Shown piece by piece: positions 26,388 to 34,579 of a stretch of 64,000 nucleotides of DNA (position 1 is its first letter; the number at the start of each line of letters is the position of its first letter). The notes below the pieces were generated by a model. The model saw nothing but the letters and a program-made list of their open reading frames with translations, did not search any database and was not told where the DNA came from. The DNA comes from JASHVB01 sp963762885 (GTDB taxonomy: Bacteria > Pseudomonadota > Alphaproteobacteria > Acetobacterales > Acetobacteraceae): NCBI GenBank assembly GCA_963762885.1, contig CAVXNH010000056.1:264800-328799 (forward strand), in the 5' to 3' direction. Made by a program: the position numbers and the translations under genes.

Positions 26388-27473
26388 CTAGGACCAAAGC
26401 GCCCGCAGGCGCTTTGCCGTGCGGCGTCCCAATGCGACCAGCGACCGGCCCTCGCCGACGTCCAGCCAATGCAGCGGCGTTACCTCGCCTGCCAGGCTGC
26501 GCTTGTAGCGGTCCTCGCCGGCGAGCAAATCGTAACGGTTCAGGCCGGCAGCGGTCGAGAAACGGATCGCCTGGTGATGGCTCGTCAGGCCCGGCTTCTG
26601 GTGACGCCCGGCGCTGATGTAGTCGAACCCTCCCTGATAGGCCAAGGCGCTGCCTCGGTAGCGAAAGTTGTAGAGCATGCCGACGAGGTGCGCGCCGGCG
26701 GTGACGCGCAGCAGGTCGATCTCGTGGCGCGGCAGGCCGCGGTCGATTAACGCATGATGGAACCGGGAGAAGAACGGCCGGGCGAAGGCACCGGAGTGAC
26801 CGCGCGCGATCCAGGTCGCCTGGTGCAGCGCGGCAAGCTCATCCAACCAGCCGTGCGCCTCTTCCGCGGTTGCCGCGCGCTTTACCCTAAGTTCCCCAAG
26901 CGCGGCATACGCGCGGTCCGACCGGCGCAATTGGTAGCGGGTATTGGCGCTTAGCCCGTCGAGGAACTCGCCTCCGCTGGCCGCCAGCTTCGACAGGTCG
27001 ATGGAGCGGGATTGCTCGGTGCGGCGGATCGCTATCGGGCCGGCGGCACGGGCGGCCTCGAGTGTCGCGTCTTCGACGCCGCTGAGCACCAGCCGCCGCG
27101 GCAGCAACGGCCGAACCGTGTCCACCGGCAGCCGCCGCGCGGCACGCAGGCAGTCGCGCAACGCAATGGGAGCGCCCCGCGCCAGCAACACGCCGTTGTA
27201 CTCGATGAACGGCGTGTCGCGGATACGGTCGCCGGTCTCGCCCAGCAACAGCGTCTCGCGCAGCAAGCGGCGGCGGTTGAATAGCGCCAGGGCGACGGTC
27301 GCGCCGTTGTGCCGAGCCTCCAGCAGCACAGGCTCGGGAAAGCGTTCTTCCGCCAGGCAGCCGGTCCAGGTCCAGCTTTGGAAGAACGAGCCATCGGCTT
27401 GCGCTTCCAGTGCACGCCAGCGTTCGCCCAGCGCGCCGAAGTCCGTGACACGCGACAGAGCGATGCCGGTCAC
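26388..27473 (-). CDS. GNAT-fold acyltransferase (BioF2/FemAB-like)
   Basis: An intact 361-residue protein of the FemAB-like GNAT superfamily. N-terminal: FGALGERWRALEAQADGSFF and SWTWTGCLAEERFPEP. Core: LSANTRYQLRRSDRAYAALGELR, LHQATWIARGHSGAFARPFF. C-terminal: YQGGFDYISAGRHQKPGLTS and NRYDLLAGEDRYKRSLAGEV, the signature that ends in D-x2-AG-x3-YK. It probably transfers an acyl group onto a polysaccharide or lipid precursor. Its start overlaps the end of the glycosyltransferase gene (27470-28546) by four bases. It is a second, divergent copy of the pair at 23642-25935. Confidence 0.8.
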   Translation of the reverse strand: MTGIALSRVTDFGALGERWRALEAQADGSFFQSWTWTGCLAEERFPEPVLLEARHNGATVALALFNRRRLLRETLLLGETGDRIRDTPFIEYNGVLLARGAPIALRDCLRAARRLPVDTVRPLLPRRLVLSGVEDATLEAARAAGPIAIRRTEQSRSIDLSKLAASGGEFLDGLSANTRYQLRRSDRAYAALGELRVKRAATAEEAHGWLDELAALHQATWIARGHSGAFARPFFSRFHHALIDRGLPRHEIDLLRVTAGAHLVGMLYNFRYRGSALAYQGGFDYISAGRHQKPGLTSHHQAIRFSTAAGLNRYDLLAGEDRYKRSLAGEVTPLHWLDVGEGRSLVALGRRTAKRLRALWS

Positions 27474-28546
27474 ACCGGGCTCGGTGCACGGTCATTGTGC
27501 CACAGCGCGCCATAGGCCCGGAACATCGCCGCCTCGTCGAACTCGGCCCGCGCTTTGGCCTGGTTGGCGGCACCGATCCGCGCGCGCAAGGAGGAGTCGG
27601 TGAGCAAGGCGGTCAAGGAGGCGGCCAGATCGGCATCCTCCAGCTTACCGACAAAAGGCGCGTTTTCGCTGGCGAGCATGAGCGCTACGTCGCCCACGTC
27701 GGTGGTCGCCACCGGCAGCCCGGCGGCCATCGCCTCGATCACCGACAGCGGCATTTGCTCGGTATCCGACGATAGGGCGAACACGTCGAACCCTGCGTAT
27801 AGCGGCGCGGGATCGTCGATATGCCCGGCGAACCGCACGCGGTCGCCCAGTCCGAGCGACCGCGCAAGACCCTCGAGTGCCGCGCGCTCCGGTCCGTCGC
27901 CGACGATCATCAAACGTGCCGCCGGGGCAACGGCGGCGAAGGCGCGCAGCAGGCGGGGGAGGTTCTTTTCAGCGCGCAAGGCCGCGACGGTGCCGACCAC
28001 GGGGGGCGTGTTGCCGGCGCCGTCCCGGGCATGCGCGGCGGCGAAGCGGTCCAGGTCGATGCCGTTCGGGATGTAGCGCACCCGCGCCGGCGGCAGGCGC
28101 CAGATCGTCGTGGCAATGCGCTGGAGATTGCGCGACGGCAGCACGACAGTGCTGCGCGCCAGCACCAGCCGGCGGACCAATGCGCGCCGCGGGAGTTGCG
28201 TGTCGCGTTCCTCGGGGCCGAAGCCGTCCTCGATATGCACGTGGCGGGCGATCGGCAGCAGGTTGGCCATCGCCCACTCGATGGCGCCCCAGTTGTTGGT
28301 CACCAGCAACGCCGGGCGCCAGGCGCGCAGCAGCCGGCGGTTATATAGTGCGTTGGCGAAGGTCGCCTGCTTCGGCGCGTCCACCTGTGGGAACGTCACG
28401 TCGAGGTCGGGCCGCAGCCGTTCGCGGCAGCCGAGATTGCCGTCCAGCGACACCACGATGTGGCGGAAGGAGACGCCGAAATGGTTGGCGACGGCGGCAA
28501 ATCGCACCTGTGCGCCGCCGACCCCGAAGCCGGGAAACACGTGCAA
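27470..28546 (-). CDS. Glycosyltransferase family 4
   Basis: A 358-residue GT4 from a TTG/upstream start: LHVFPGFGVGGAQVRFAAVA gives the acceptor-side Gly-rich loop, RYIPNGIDLDRF the hinge, VGTVAALRAEKNLPRLLRAF the C-domain start, VGDGPERAALEG, and FALSSDTEQMPLSVIEAMAAG the donor-binding E-x7-E motif. The true N-terminus probably lies upstream near 28600-28668, in another frame (STAAAPLI then LHVFPG), after an indel at about 28545. Acts in polysaccharide assembly. Partner of the acyltransferase gene overlapping its stop. Confidence 0.85.
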   Translation of the reverse strand: MHVFPGFGVGGAQVRFAAVANHFGVSFRHIVVSLDGNLGCRERLRPDLDVTFPQVDAPKQATFANALYNRRLLRAWRPALLVTNNWGAIEWAMANLLPIARHVHIEDGFGPEERDTQLPRRALVRRLVLARSTVVLPSRNLQRIATTIWRLPPARVRYIPNGIDLDRFAAAHARDGAGNTPPVVGTVAALRAEKNLPRLLRAFAAVAPAARLMIVGDGPERAALEGLARSLGLGDRVRFAGHIDDPAPLYAGFDVFALSSDTEQMPLSVIEAMAAGLPVATTDVGDVALMLASENAPFVGKLEDADLAASLTALLTDSSLRARIGAANQAKARAEFDEAAMFRAYGALWHNDRAPSPV

Positions 28547-28766
28547 ATCAGCGGCGCGGCCGCGGTGGATTGTTGTGCGTCGCCGGTCAGACCTGCCACG
28601 TTGATTTCCGGCCTCCGAGCCCGGACCGATGGCTCACGTGGCGGCACTTGTAACGCAGGTACTTTCACTGCCGCAACGCTTACCGACCAGCATAGCTAGG
28701 GCGGACAAATGGCAGAGACGGCTAATCACGCCAATACTGCGATTTACGGCATTGCCGGGCGATTGG

Positions 28767-28982
28767 TCAGCCGGCCGCGTGTTCCTGGGCGGTCAGCACG
28801 GGGTGTGCGTGGTTCGCCGCCGACTCGCGCCGGTCAGCGATGGCTGCCATGCGAATTGCCAGCAATTCGAGGCCTCGCTTTGCCACCGGCGTTCGGGCGG
28901 TAGCTGACATTTGCAGATACATCTCACCCTGGGCTCTGATTTCCCGGGCAGAGCGTTGGCTGAGTGGAACATGGTGCTGCAT
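28767..28982 (-). CDS. Small conserved protein of unknown function
   Basis: A 71-residue frame: MQHHVPLSQRSAREIRAQGE, then MYLQMSATARTPVAKRGLEL and LAIRMAAIADRRES. Its alternation of charged/hydrophobic residues (an R-A-x-E-x-R then A-x-T-P-x-x-x then L-x-x-L-A-x-R pattern) resembles small helical alphaproteobacterial proteins. I recognise no function. A competing frame (28793-29041) is poorer. The call rests on composition alone. Confidence 0.4.
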   Translation of the reverse strand: MQHHVPLSQRSAREIRAQGEMYLQMSATARTPVAKRGLELLAIRMAAIADRRESAANHAHPVLTAQEHAAG

Positions 28983-29523
28983 TCCCTTTTATGTGGCTTT
29001 CCGGACGATTCCCACAACCTCCATTTGTAATTTATGATCACTTATACGCGAGAATAGAGATATTCATTGGTTGTGTTACAACCTGATATCAGCTTGTGCC
29101 AGTCCGCTGAGCCGCAGCGTTCCAATGACTGCTGATCGCGCGACCATCATGCCCCCGCGTGCGACGATCAGTCGCCCGATCGAAACCCGCATGGTGGGCG
29201 ATATGCACAGCCTGTGGATATACCGGAGCCAATTCGTAATTCTCTGATCGGTGTGTTTGCCGGGAAGCGCTGTGGTGATGCGCCGGCCCTTCGCGTAGCG
29301 CGGATCGGGTGCCAGCGGCGAAGGGTGCAACGAGATATTTGCCAAGGGTGCTGCCTGGCGATCTTCGCGTCTTGGTGGTCTTCACTGATTGATTTACATG
29401 ACGCGAACTGTTCCAGCAGTGCCTGAGCACGCATCAACGTCGGGAGAGCACCCCAGGCGAAGAAGCGCGGAACGCCTGCCTGTGCGCCGAAAGGGACCGC
29501 AAATTCGCGGCCCCTGACAGGCA
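28983..29523. other. Intergenic region, no convincing gene
   Basis: About 540 bases, less GC-rich near 28990-29090. Several minus-strand frames of 89-118 codons cross it but overlap each other and show no recognisable motif. I leave it unassigned. Confidence 0.4.
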
Positions 29524-30084
29524 CTACCGCGTGAGGTTCCGCCGGGCCGCGACAAGCCCGAACAGACCGGCGCCGAACAGCGCGAGCGACGCAGGTTCCG
29601 GAGCGGGGCTCGGCGGGTCCTGCGCTGTCATCGTGCCGTTGTAAGCATTATACAGCGTGTTGCTCGCGACGAAGCCCGTATAGGCGGTCGGACTGTCCGA
29701 CCAAAGGTTGAAACCGGTGTCGTTGGGACCGCCGACCAGGAACACCAGACCGTTGTCGTCCACGATCGGGCTGGCGGTGTAGTCGATATAGGTGTCGCCG
29801 ATCAGATCCGTCCCGCCGCCGAAGCGGTAGGACAGGTTGCCGCCGCCCAGATTGTGGACGCCGGGCGTTGCCAGTGTCACCAGGGTCAGGGTTTGGGTCC
29901 CGCCCAGCGCCGGTCCGGTGATCGTGCCGGTTCCGCTGATGGCCTGGGTTCCGGATACAACAAGGGTTCCGCTGGCCGTCAGCCCATCGGCGGAAAAGTC
30001 GAACGTGACCAGCGTGGCGTGGGCAACGCCAAACATGAAGGCCGTCGCGATAAGGAAGACGGTGGTGAACAATTTTCCGCGCAT
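29524..30084 (-). CDS. PEP-CTERM sorting-domain protein
   Basis: A 186-residue secreted protein. The signal peptide MRGKLFTTVFLIATAFMFGVAHA is cleaved at AHA-TL. The body is Gly/Thr-rich beta strand sequence (VTFDFSADGLTASGTLVV, YRFGGGTDLIGDTYIDYTA). The C-terminus APEPASLALFGAGLFGLVAA followed by RRN is the PEP-CTERM anchor: PEP motif, membrane helix, Arg cluster. It should be cleaved by an exosortase and released or linked to an exopolysaccharide matrix. No exosortase gene lies in this window. It may belong with the polysaccharide genes upstream. Confidence 0.85.
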   Translation of the reverse strand: MRGKLFTTVFLIATAFMFGVAHATLVTFDFSADGLTASGTLVVSGTQAISGTGTITGPALGGTQTLTLVTLATPGVHNLGGGNLSYRFGGGTDLIGDTYIDYTASPIVDDNGLVFLVGGPNDTGFNLWSDSPTAYTGFVASNTLYNAYNGTMTAQDPPSPAPEPASLALFGAGLFGLVAARRNLTR

Positions 30085-30518
30085 TGTCTTATTCCTGACC
30101 CGATAGGCGCTGAATATGACCCTTCCGGCCCAAGAATCAACCAGGAATTTCCATTTGATAAATCATCTGAGGGCATTGCTGGCCCGCAGCGCTGTCATGT
30201 GTGACTATTTTTACGATCTTTGTATTAAATATGACATAGCACATGCTCCCGTTGAGACGCCTCTCGCGCCGCAAGTCCATCCGGGGCCGGCCTGCCGGCC
30301 CTGACGACAGGCTGCACGCAAACGTGCCGCCGCCGCACCCTCTGGACAGCAGCCAAGTCGGTCAGCGACGATACCCGTCGGAACGTCCCGGACCACAAAT
30401 TGTGGGCCGCAACGCCGTCACCAACCGCTATATCTTGGGCTGAAGCCAAACTCGGGGCTACCGCCCCACGCCGCCCGGTGGTAATCTCGCGGTAACCAAG
30501 CCACGGAGGATTCGCAGC
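30085..30518. other. Control region upstream of nrdB, no gene seen
   Basis: About 430 bases lie between the divergent PEP-CTERM gene and nrdB. A short GGCCGGCCTGCCGGCC hairpin is at about 30288-30303. An AT-rich block (TTTGTATTAAATATGAC, near 30220) could hold a promoter. I found no good match to a palindromic NrdR box. Confidence 0.4.
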
Positions 30519-31580
30519 ATGGATGGAACGGCCCAGACCGCCGACGAGCACCCGGTCCGCTTCGACCTGCTGACCGAAAATCCGGTCTACAAGCCGTTTC
30601 GCTATCCCTGGGCCTACGAGGCCTGGCTCACCCAGCAGCGCGTCCATTGGCTGCCGGAAGAGGTGCCGCTCGCCGACGACGTCAAGGACTGGCACCGCAA
30701 CCTCAAGGACGCCGAGCGCAACCTGCTGACGCAGATCTTCCGCTTCTTCACCCAGGCCGATGTCGAGGTGAACAACTGCTACATGAAGCACTATTCGCGG
30801 GTGTTCAAACCTACCGAAGTGCTGATGATGCTGTCCGCCTTCTCCAACATCGAAACCGTCCACATCGCCGCCTACTCGCACTTGCTCGACACCATCGGCA
30901 TGCCGGAGCTCGAGTATCAGGCGTTCATGAAATACAAGGAGATGAAGGACAAATACGACTACATGCAGTCCTTTAACGTCAACTCCAAATTCGACATCGC
31001 CAAGACACTGGCCGCATTCGGCGCCTTCACCGAAGGCCTGCAACTGTTCGCCTCCTTCGCCATCCTGCTGAATTTCCCGCGCTTCGGGAAGATGAAGGGC
31101 ATGGGCCAGATCGTCACCTGGTCGGTGCGCGACAAATCGCTGCACTGCAACTCCATCGTCCGCCTGTTCCGCACCTTCGTGCAGGAAAACCCTGAACTGT
31201 GGAACGAAGACCTGAAGCGCGAGATCTACATCACCTGCGCCACCATCGTGGACCACGAGGACGCCTTCATCGACCTGGCGTTCGAGCAAGGCGCGGTGGA
31301 GGGACTGACAGCGCAGGAGGTCAAGCAGTATATTCGCTACATCGCCGACCGGCGCCTGGTGCAGCTCGGGTTGAACGCGCTGTACCACGTGTCGAAGAAC
31401 CCGTTGCCGTGGCTCGACGAGATGCTGAACGCTGTCGAGCACACCAATTTCTTCGAGAACCGCGCGACCGAGTACAGCAAGGCTTCGACCATCGGAACCT
31501 GGGAAGAAGCCTTCGACGCTCCGGTTGCCGCGCTGATCGCGGAGGGCTCGCGCAACTCGAACGGACCGGCGCTTGTCTGA
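30519..31580 (+). CDS. nrdB: Ribonucleotide reductase class Ia, beta subunit
   Basis: A 353-residue R2 subunit, which makes the tyrosyl radical needed for deoxyribonucleotide synthesis. The di-iron and radical residues keep the E. coli spacing: D81, E112, H115 (SNIETVHIAAYSHLL) and radical Tyr Y119. Later ligands sit in AFTEGLQLFASFA and TIVDHEDAFI. The C-terminal tail that docks on NrdA is not fully recognisable. A ribosome site (GGAGG) precedes ATG 30519. Its usual partner nrdA is absent from the window. This intact, essential-type gene contrasts with frameshifted neighbours. Confidence 0.9.
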   Translation: MDGTAQTADEHPVRFDLLTENPVYKPFRYPWAYEAWLTQQRVHWLPEEVPLADDVKDWHRNLKDAERNLLTQIFRFFTQADVEVNNCYMKHYSRVFKPTEVLMMLSAFSNIETVHIAAYSHLLDTIGMPELEYQAFMKYKEMKDKYDYMQSFNVNSKFDIAKTLAAFGAFTEGLQLFASFAILLNFPRFGKMKGMGQIVTWSVRDKSLHCNSIVRLFRTFVQENPELWNEDLKREIYITCATIVDHEDAFIDLAFEQGAVEGLTAQEVKQYIRYIADRRLVQLGLNALYHVSKNPLPWLDEMLNAVEHTNFFENRATEYSKASTIGTWEEAFDAPVAALIAEGSRNSNGPALV

Positions 31581-31884
31581 ATTAAAAGATTGACAGTCCC
31601 CACAGCGACATTTCTCTGGTCAAACCCAACTGCGTCGGCTATTGATACACATCGACCCTCAGACGCTAAGGTAACATCCATCGGAATGGCACTTAACTAA
31701 CGCTTGGTTACCGGTTTTGTGACGAATTCACCGAGTATGCTGGTGCCATTCGTCATCGGTTGGGGTATGAGATGGGTCAGGCTGGGACCAGCGCAGGGCG
31801 TACAGGTTGCGGTATTGCGCAGGGTAGCGCACATGTCCGCTGCCGTGCCTCGGTGCCGTTGGTAAATCATCGAGGTCGCGCCAA
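31581..31884. other. Intergenic region, no gene seen
   Basis: About 300 bases between nrdB and the small conserved gene. It is mildly AT-rich. I see neither a terminator with a T-tract nor a convincing open frame. Confidence 0.4.
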
Positions 31885-32202
31885 ATGGGGACCACCACGT
31901 GGACAGACACCACAGGACATCAGGTGAGCCAGACTGAAGAAGATGTCGGCCGAGAGCAGGGCGGCAGTGGCGGAGCGCCACGCTATAGCCGTCGGCTGTC
32001 CGACAAGATCCTGATCGCGTTCCATCATGCCTGCGACCAGGGCGATTTCGAGGTCGCCGAGCAATTGCTGCATATCCTTGAGATGATGCTGACCCGCCGG
32101 CCGTTGACGCCAGATGGCACCAGGCGGCGCAACATGGAAAGCCTGGTCGCCGCGCACGAGCGGCTCTGGCACCTGCGCCACCCGCACACCGACGAAAACT
32201 GA
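31885..32202 (+). CDS. Conserved small protein of unknown function
   Basis: A 105-residue protein. The core YSRRLSDKILIAFHHACDQG then DFEVAEQLLHILEMMLTRRP and RRRNMESLVAAHERLWHLRH is helical and resembles a conserved hypothetical protein of Rhodospirillales. The first 30 residues or so look less constrained, so the real start could be internal, for example near 31924. No known domain. Soluble and probably cytoplasmic. Downstream is repeat-filled intergenic DNA, so it is likely monocistronic. Confidence 0.65.
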   Translation: MGTTTWTDTTGHQVSQTEEDVGREQGGSGGAPRYSRRLSDKILIAFHHACDQGDFEVAEQLLHILEMMLTRRPLTPDGTRRRNMESLVAAHERLWHLRHPHTDEN

Positions 32203-32226
32203 CCGGACCGCCGCACTCCGTCATTC

Positions 32227-32322
32227 CCCGTGTCACGGCCGGCGCAGGCCGGCCACCCACAATTTCGACCTCGGTGGCACCGCAAGACGTGGTTGGCAGG
32301 CCTGCGCCGGCCATGACACGGG
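32227..32322. repeat. Palindromic repeat, GTCATGGCCGG family
   Basis: Arms 32227-32260 and 32289-32322 (34 bases) are near-reverse complements, with core GTGTCACGGCCGGCGCAGG and its partner CCTGCGCCGGCCATGACAC. A short loop separates them. It is related to 44240-44338 and 12513-12544. Confidence 0.75.
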
Positions 32323-32342
32323 CGGGACTGTTTCTTGCTAGT

Positions 32343-32428
32343 AGCGAAGCGGCGCGGCAATCTCCCGCTCGGTGAGCGAATGCTCATCAGGCAGGGGATT
32401 GCCGCGTCGCTCCGCTCCTCGCAATGAC
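32343..32428. repeat. Palindromic repeat, CATTGCGAG...GGCAATCTCCC family
   Basis: GCGAAGCGGCGCGGCAATC at 32344-32362 pairs with a copy in 32395-32428 that ends CTCGCAATGAC. It is diverged from the element at 50002-50085. It lies just upstream of the MFS gene. Confidence 0.6.
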
Positions 32429-32501
32429 AGGTAGCCCAGCGAACTGCTCTCGCCGCGCCCCGGACAAGGTCCGCACGGACCGGCAACCATTGGAGAGCTA
32501 C

Positions 32502-33746
32502 GTGGCGATTTCCCCCATCACCTCCCCCGTCCTCGACGCCGACGAGTCCGACGTCGTCACGCCGGCCGCACGCAAGGCGCTGATCGGCAGCGCCGTCGGC
32601 TATGCCATGGACGGGTTCGACCTGCTCATCCTCGGCTTCATGCTGCGCGCCATCGCTGCCGGGCTTGGCTTGACGCCGGCGGAGGGAGCCTCGCTGGTGA
32701 CCGCCACCCTGATCGGCGCCGTGATCGGCGGCCTGTTGTTCGGCATGCTGTCGGATCGGCTGGGCCGGGTGCGCGTGCTGACCTGGACCATCCTGATCTT
32801 CGCCGTCTGCACCGGCCTCTGCGCGCTGGCACCCGGATACCTGAGCCTGCTGCTGTTCCGCACGCTTGCCGGCCTCGGGCTCGGCGGCGAGTTCGGCATC
32901 GGCATGGCGCTGGTCGCCGAAGCCTGGCCGGCGTCCAAGCGCGCCCGCGCCTCGTCCTATGTCGGGCTGGGCTGGCAGGCGGGCGTCCTCGCCGCAGCCG
33001 TCGTCACGCCGATCCTGCTGCCCGTGATCGGCTGGCGCGGGATGTTCGCGATCGGCGTGCTGCCGGCCGCCGCCGCCTTCTTCATCCGGCGCGACCTGGA
33101 TGAACCGGAACTGTTCGTGGCGAAGGTGAAGCAGGCGGGCCAGGAATCGTCGCTGCGGCTGCTGGTGGCCGATGCCGCGACGGCGCGCATCAGCCTCGGT
33201 ATGGTGATCCTCTGCGGGGTGCAGAACTTTGGCTATTACGGCGTGATGATCTGGCTGCCGAACTACCTCGCCACGCGGTTCCATTACGGCCTGACGCAAT
33301 CGTCCGTGTGGACTGCGGTCACCATCCTGGGGATGGGCGTCGGCATCTACGCGTTCGGCCAGCTTGCCGACCGCATCGGCCGCCGCCCAGCCTTCCTCGG
33401 CTACATGCTCGGCGCCGCCGTCATGGTGGTGGTGTATTCCCGGCTGACCGACCCGACCGCGCTACTGATCGGTGGCGCGATCATGGGGCTGTTCGTCAAC
33501 GGCATGCTCGGCGGCTACGGCGCGCTGATGAGCGAGCTGTATCCGACCGTCGCCCGCGCCACGGCGCAGAACGTGCTGTTCAATATCGGCCGCGCCATCG
33601 GCGGCTTCGGTCCGGTGGCAGTGGCCGCGATCTCGGTCAGTTTCGGCTTCGACACGGCGATTGCCTTGCTGGCCCTGATCTACGTGCTGGATATGCTCGC
33701 GCTCTGGCTGCTGATCCCGGAGCGCCGCGGGAGCGCCCTGGCGTGA
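32502..33746 (+). CDS. MFS transporter
   Basis: A 414-residue major facilitator protein, twelve membrane spans. I chose GTG 32502 (VAISPITSPV), preceded by GGAG, over ATG 32424. Motif A appears as GMLSDRLGRVRVLT after TM2 and GQLADRIGRRPAF after TM8. GYAMDGFDLLILGFML and GLGLGGEFGIGMALVAEAWP match the aromatic-acid/sialate-type symporters. Its stop overlaps the GTG of pyrK (GTGA), so it is in one operon with pyrK-pyrD. It might carry a pyrimidine-related acid, but this is inference only. Confidence 0.8.
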   Translation: MAISPITSPVLDADESDVVTPAARKALIGSAVGYAMDGFDLLILGFMLRAIAAGLGLTPAEGASLVTATLIGAVIGGLLFGMLSDRLGRVRVLTWTILIFAVCTGLCALAPGYLSLLLFRTLAGLGLGGEFGIGMALVAEAWPASKRARASSYVGLGWQAGVLAAAVVTPILLPVIGWRGMFAIGVLPAAAAFFIRRDLDEPELFVAKVKQAGQESSLRLLVADAATARISLGMVILCGVQNFGYYGVMIWLPNYLATRFHYGLTQSSVWTAVTILGMGVGIYAFGQLADRIGRRPAFLGYMLGAAVMVVVYSRLTDPTALLIGGAIMGLFVNGMLGGYGALMSELYPTVARATAQNVLFNIGRAIGGFGPVAVAAISVSFGFDTAIALLALIYVLDMLALWLLIPERRGSALA

Positions 33747-34579
33747 CCAAGGCGGCGTCATTGCCGCCCGACGTCCGCCCGGTCGGCAGCGCTACCGAGC
33801 AATGCGCCGAGGTCGTTTCGAATACGCTGATCAACGCCGAATATCGCCATCTGGTGTTGCGCGCGGCGCCTCCGGCAACCGACGCGGCGCCGGGACAGTT
33901 CTTCCAGCTTCTGTGCCCTGCCCCGCCCGGCGAGTCACCCTTCCTGCGCCGGCCCATGAGCGTCTATGGCGCCGATCCGGCAACGGGGGAGATCGCGTTT
34001 CTTTACAAAGTGACCGGTGCCGGCACGCTCGGGCTGGCGACGCTGGCGCCGGGCGATTTGCTCGACGTCATGGGTCCGCTTGGTTGCGGCTTCACGCTGG
34101 ACCCGGCGTGGAAGTCGATCGTGGCCGTCGGGCGCGGCGCGGGGCTGGCCACGTTGGGGCCGCTCTCCGCGGCAGCACAGGCGGCCGGGATTGCGGTCAC
34201 CGCGGTGCTGAGCGCGCGCCGGCCGGACCTGGTGGTGTCAGACGCGCTGTTCCGGGGTTGCGGCGCGACGGTGATCGCGGTGACGGACGCCGAGGGCACC
34301 AGCGGCCCGATGCATGTCGAGCGCCTGCTGCGCCGCCTGATCGCGGAGGGACGGTGCGATGCGTTCTTTACCTGCGGCTCGGCGCGGCTGCTGCGCGTGC
34401 AACAGCACCTGGCGCGCGAGTTCGGCCTGCCTGGCCAGGCAGCGATGGAACAGCAGATGGCGTGCGGATTGGGCATGTGCTTCTGCTGCGTGCGGGCGTT
34501 CAATGTGGCGGGCGAGATTGTGCACAAGCGGGTCTGCTGGGACGGACCGGTCTTCGACCTGATGGAGGCGTTGGCATGA
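33743..34579 (+). CDS. pyrK: Dihydroorotate dehydrogenase electron-transfer subunit
   Basis: A 278-residue ferredoxin-reductase-fold protein from GTG 33743. The FAD-binding segment is FFQLLCPAPPGESPFLRRPMS, the nucleotide-binding segment SIVAVGRGAGLATLGPLSAA, and the [2Fe-2S] cluster Cys lie in QMACGLGMCFCC and the later KRVCWDGPVF. In class 1B dihydroorotate dehydrogenase it passes electrons from PyrD FMN through the cluster and FAD to NAD. Stop and start overlap with pyrD by ATGA-type coupling. Confidence 0.9.
   Translation: MTKAASLPPDVRPVGSATEQCAEVVSNTLINAEYRHLVLRAAPPATDAAPGQFFQLLCPAPPGESPFLRRPMSVYGADPATGEIAFLYKVTGAGTLGLATLAPGDLLDVMGPLGCGFTLDPAWKSIVAVGRGAGLATLGPLSAAAQAAGIAVTAVLSARRPDLVVSDALFRGCGATVIAVTDAEGTSGPMHVERLLRRLIAEGRCDAFFTCGSARLLRVQQHLAREFGLPGQAAMEQQMACGLGMCFCCVRAFNVAGEIVHKRVCWDGPVFDLMEALA

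Noticed and set aside
28983..29524. Open frames of 89-118 codons on the minus strand
   Set aside because: Three overlapping frames compete, none has a motif or credible ribosome site, and the stretch is less GC-rich than coding DNA here.
30085..30518. NrdR box upstream of nrdB
   Set aside because: No palindromic ACAC-type 16-base box was found in this region.
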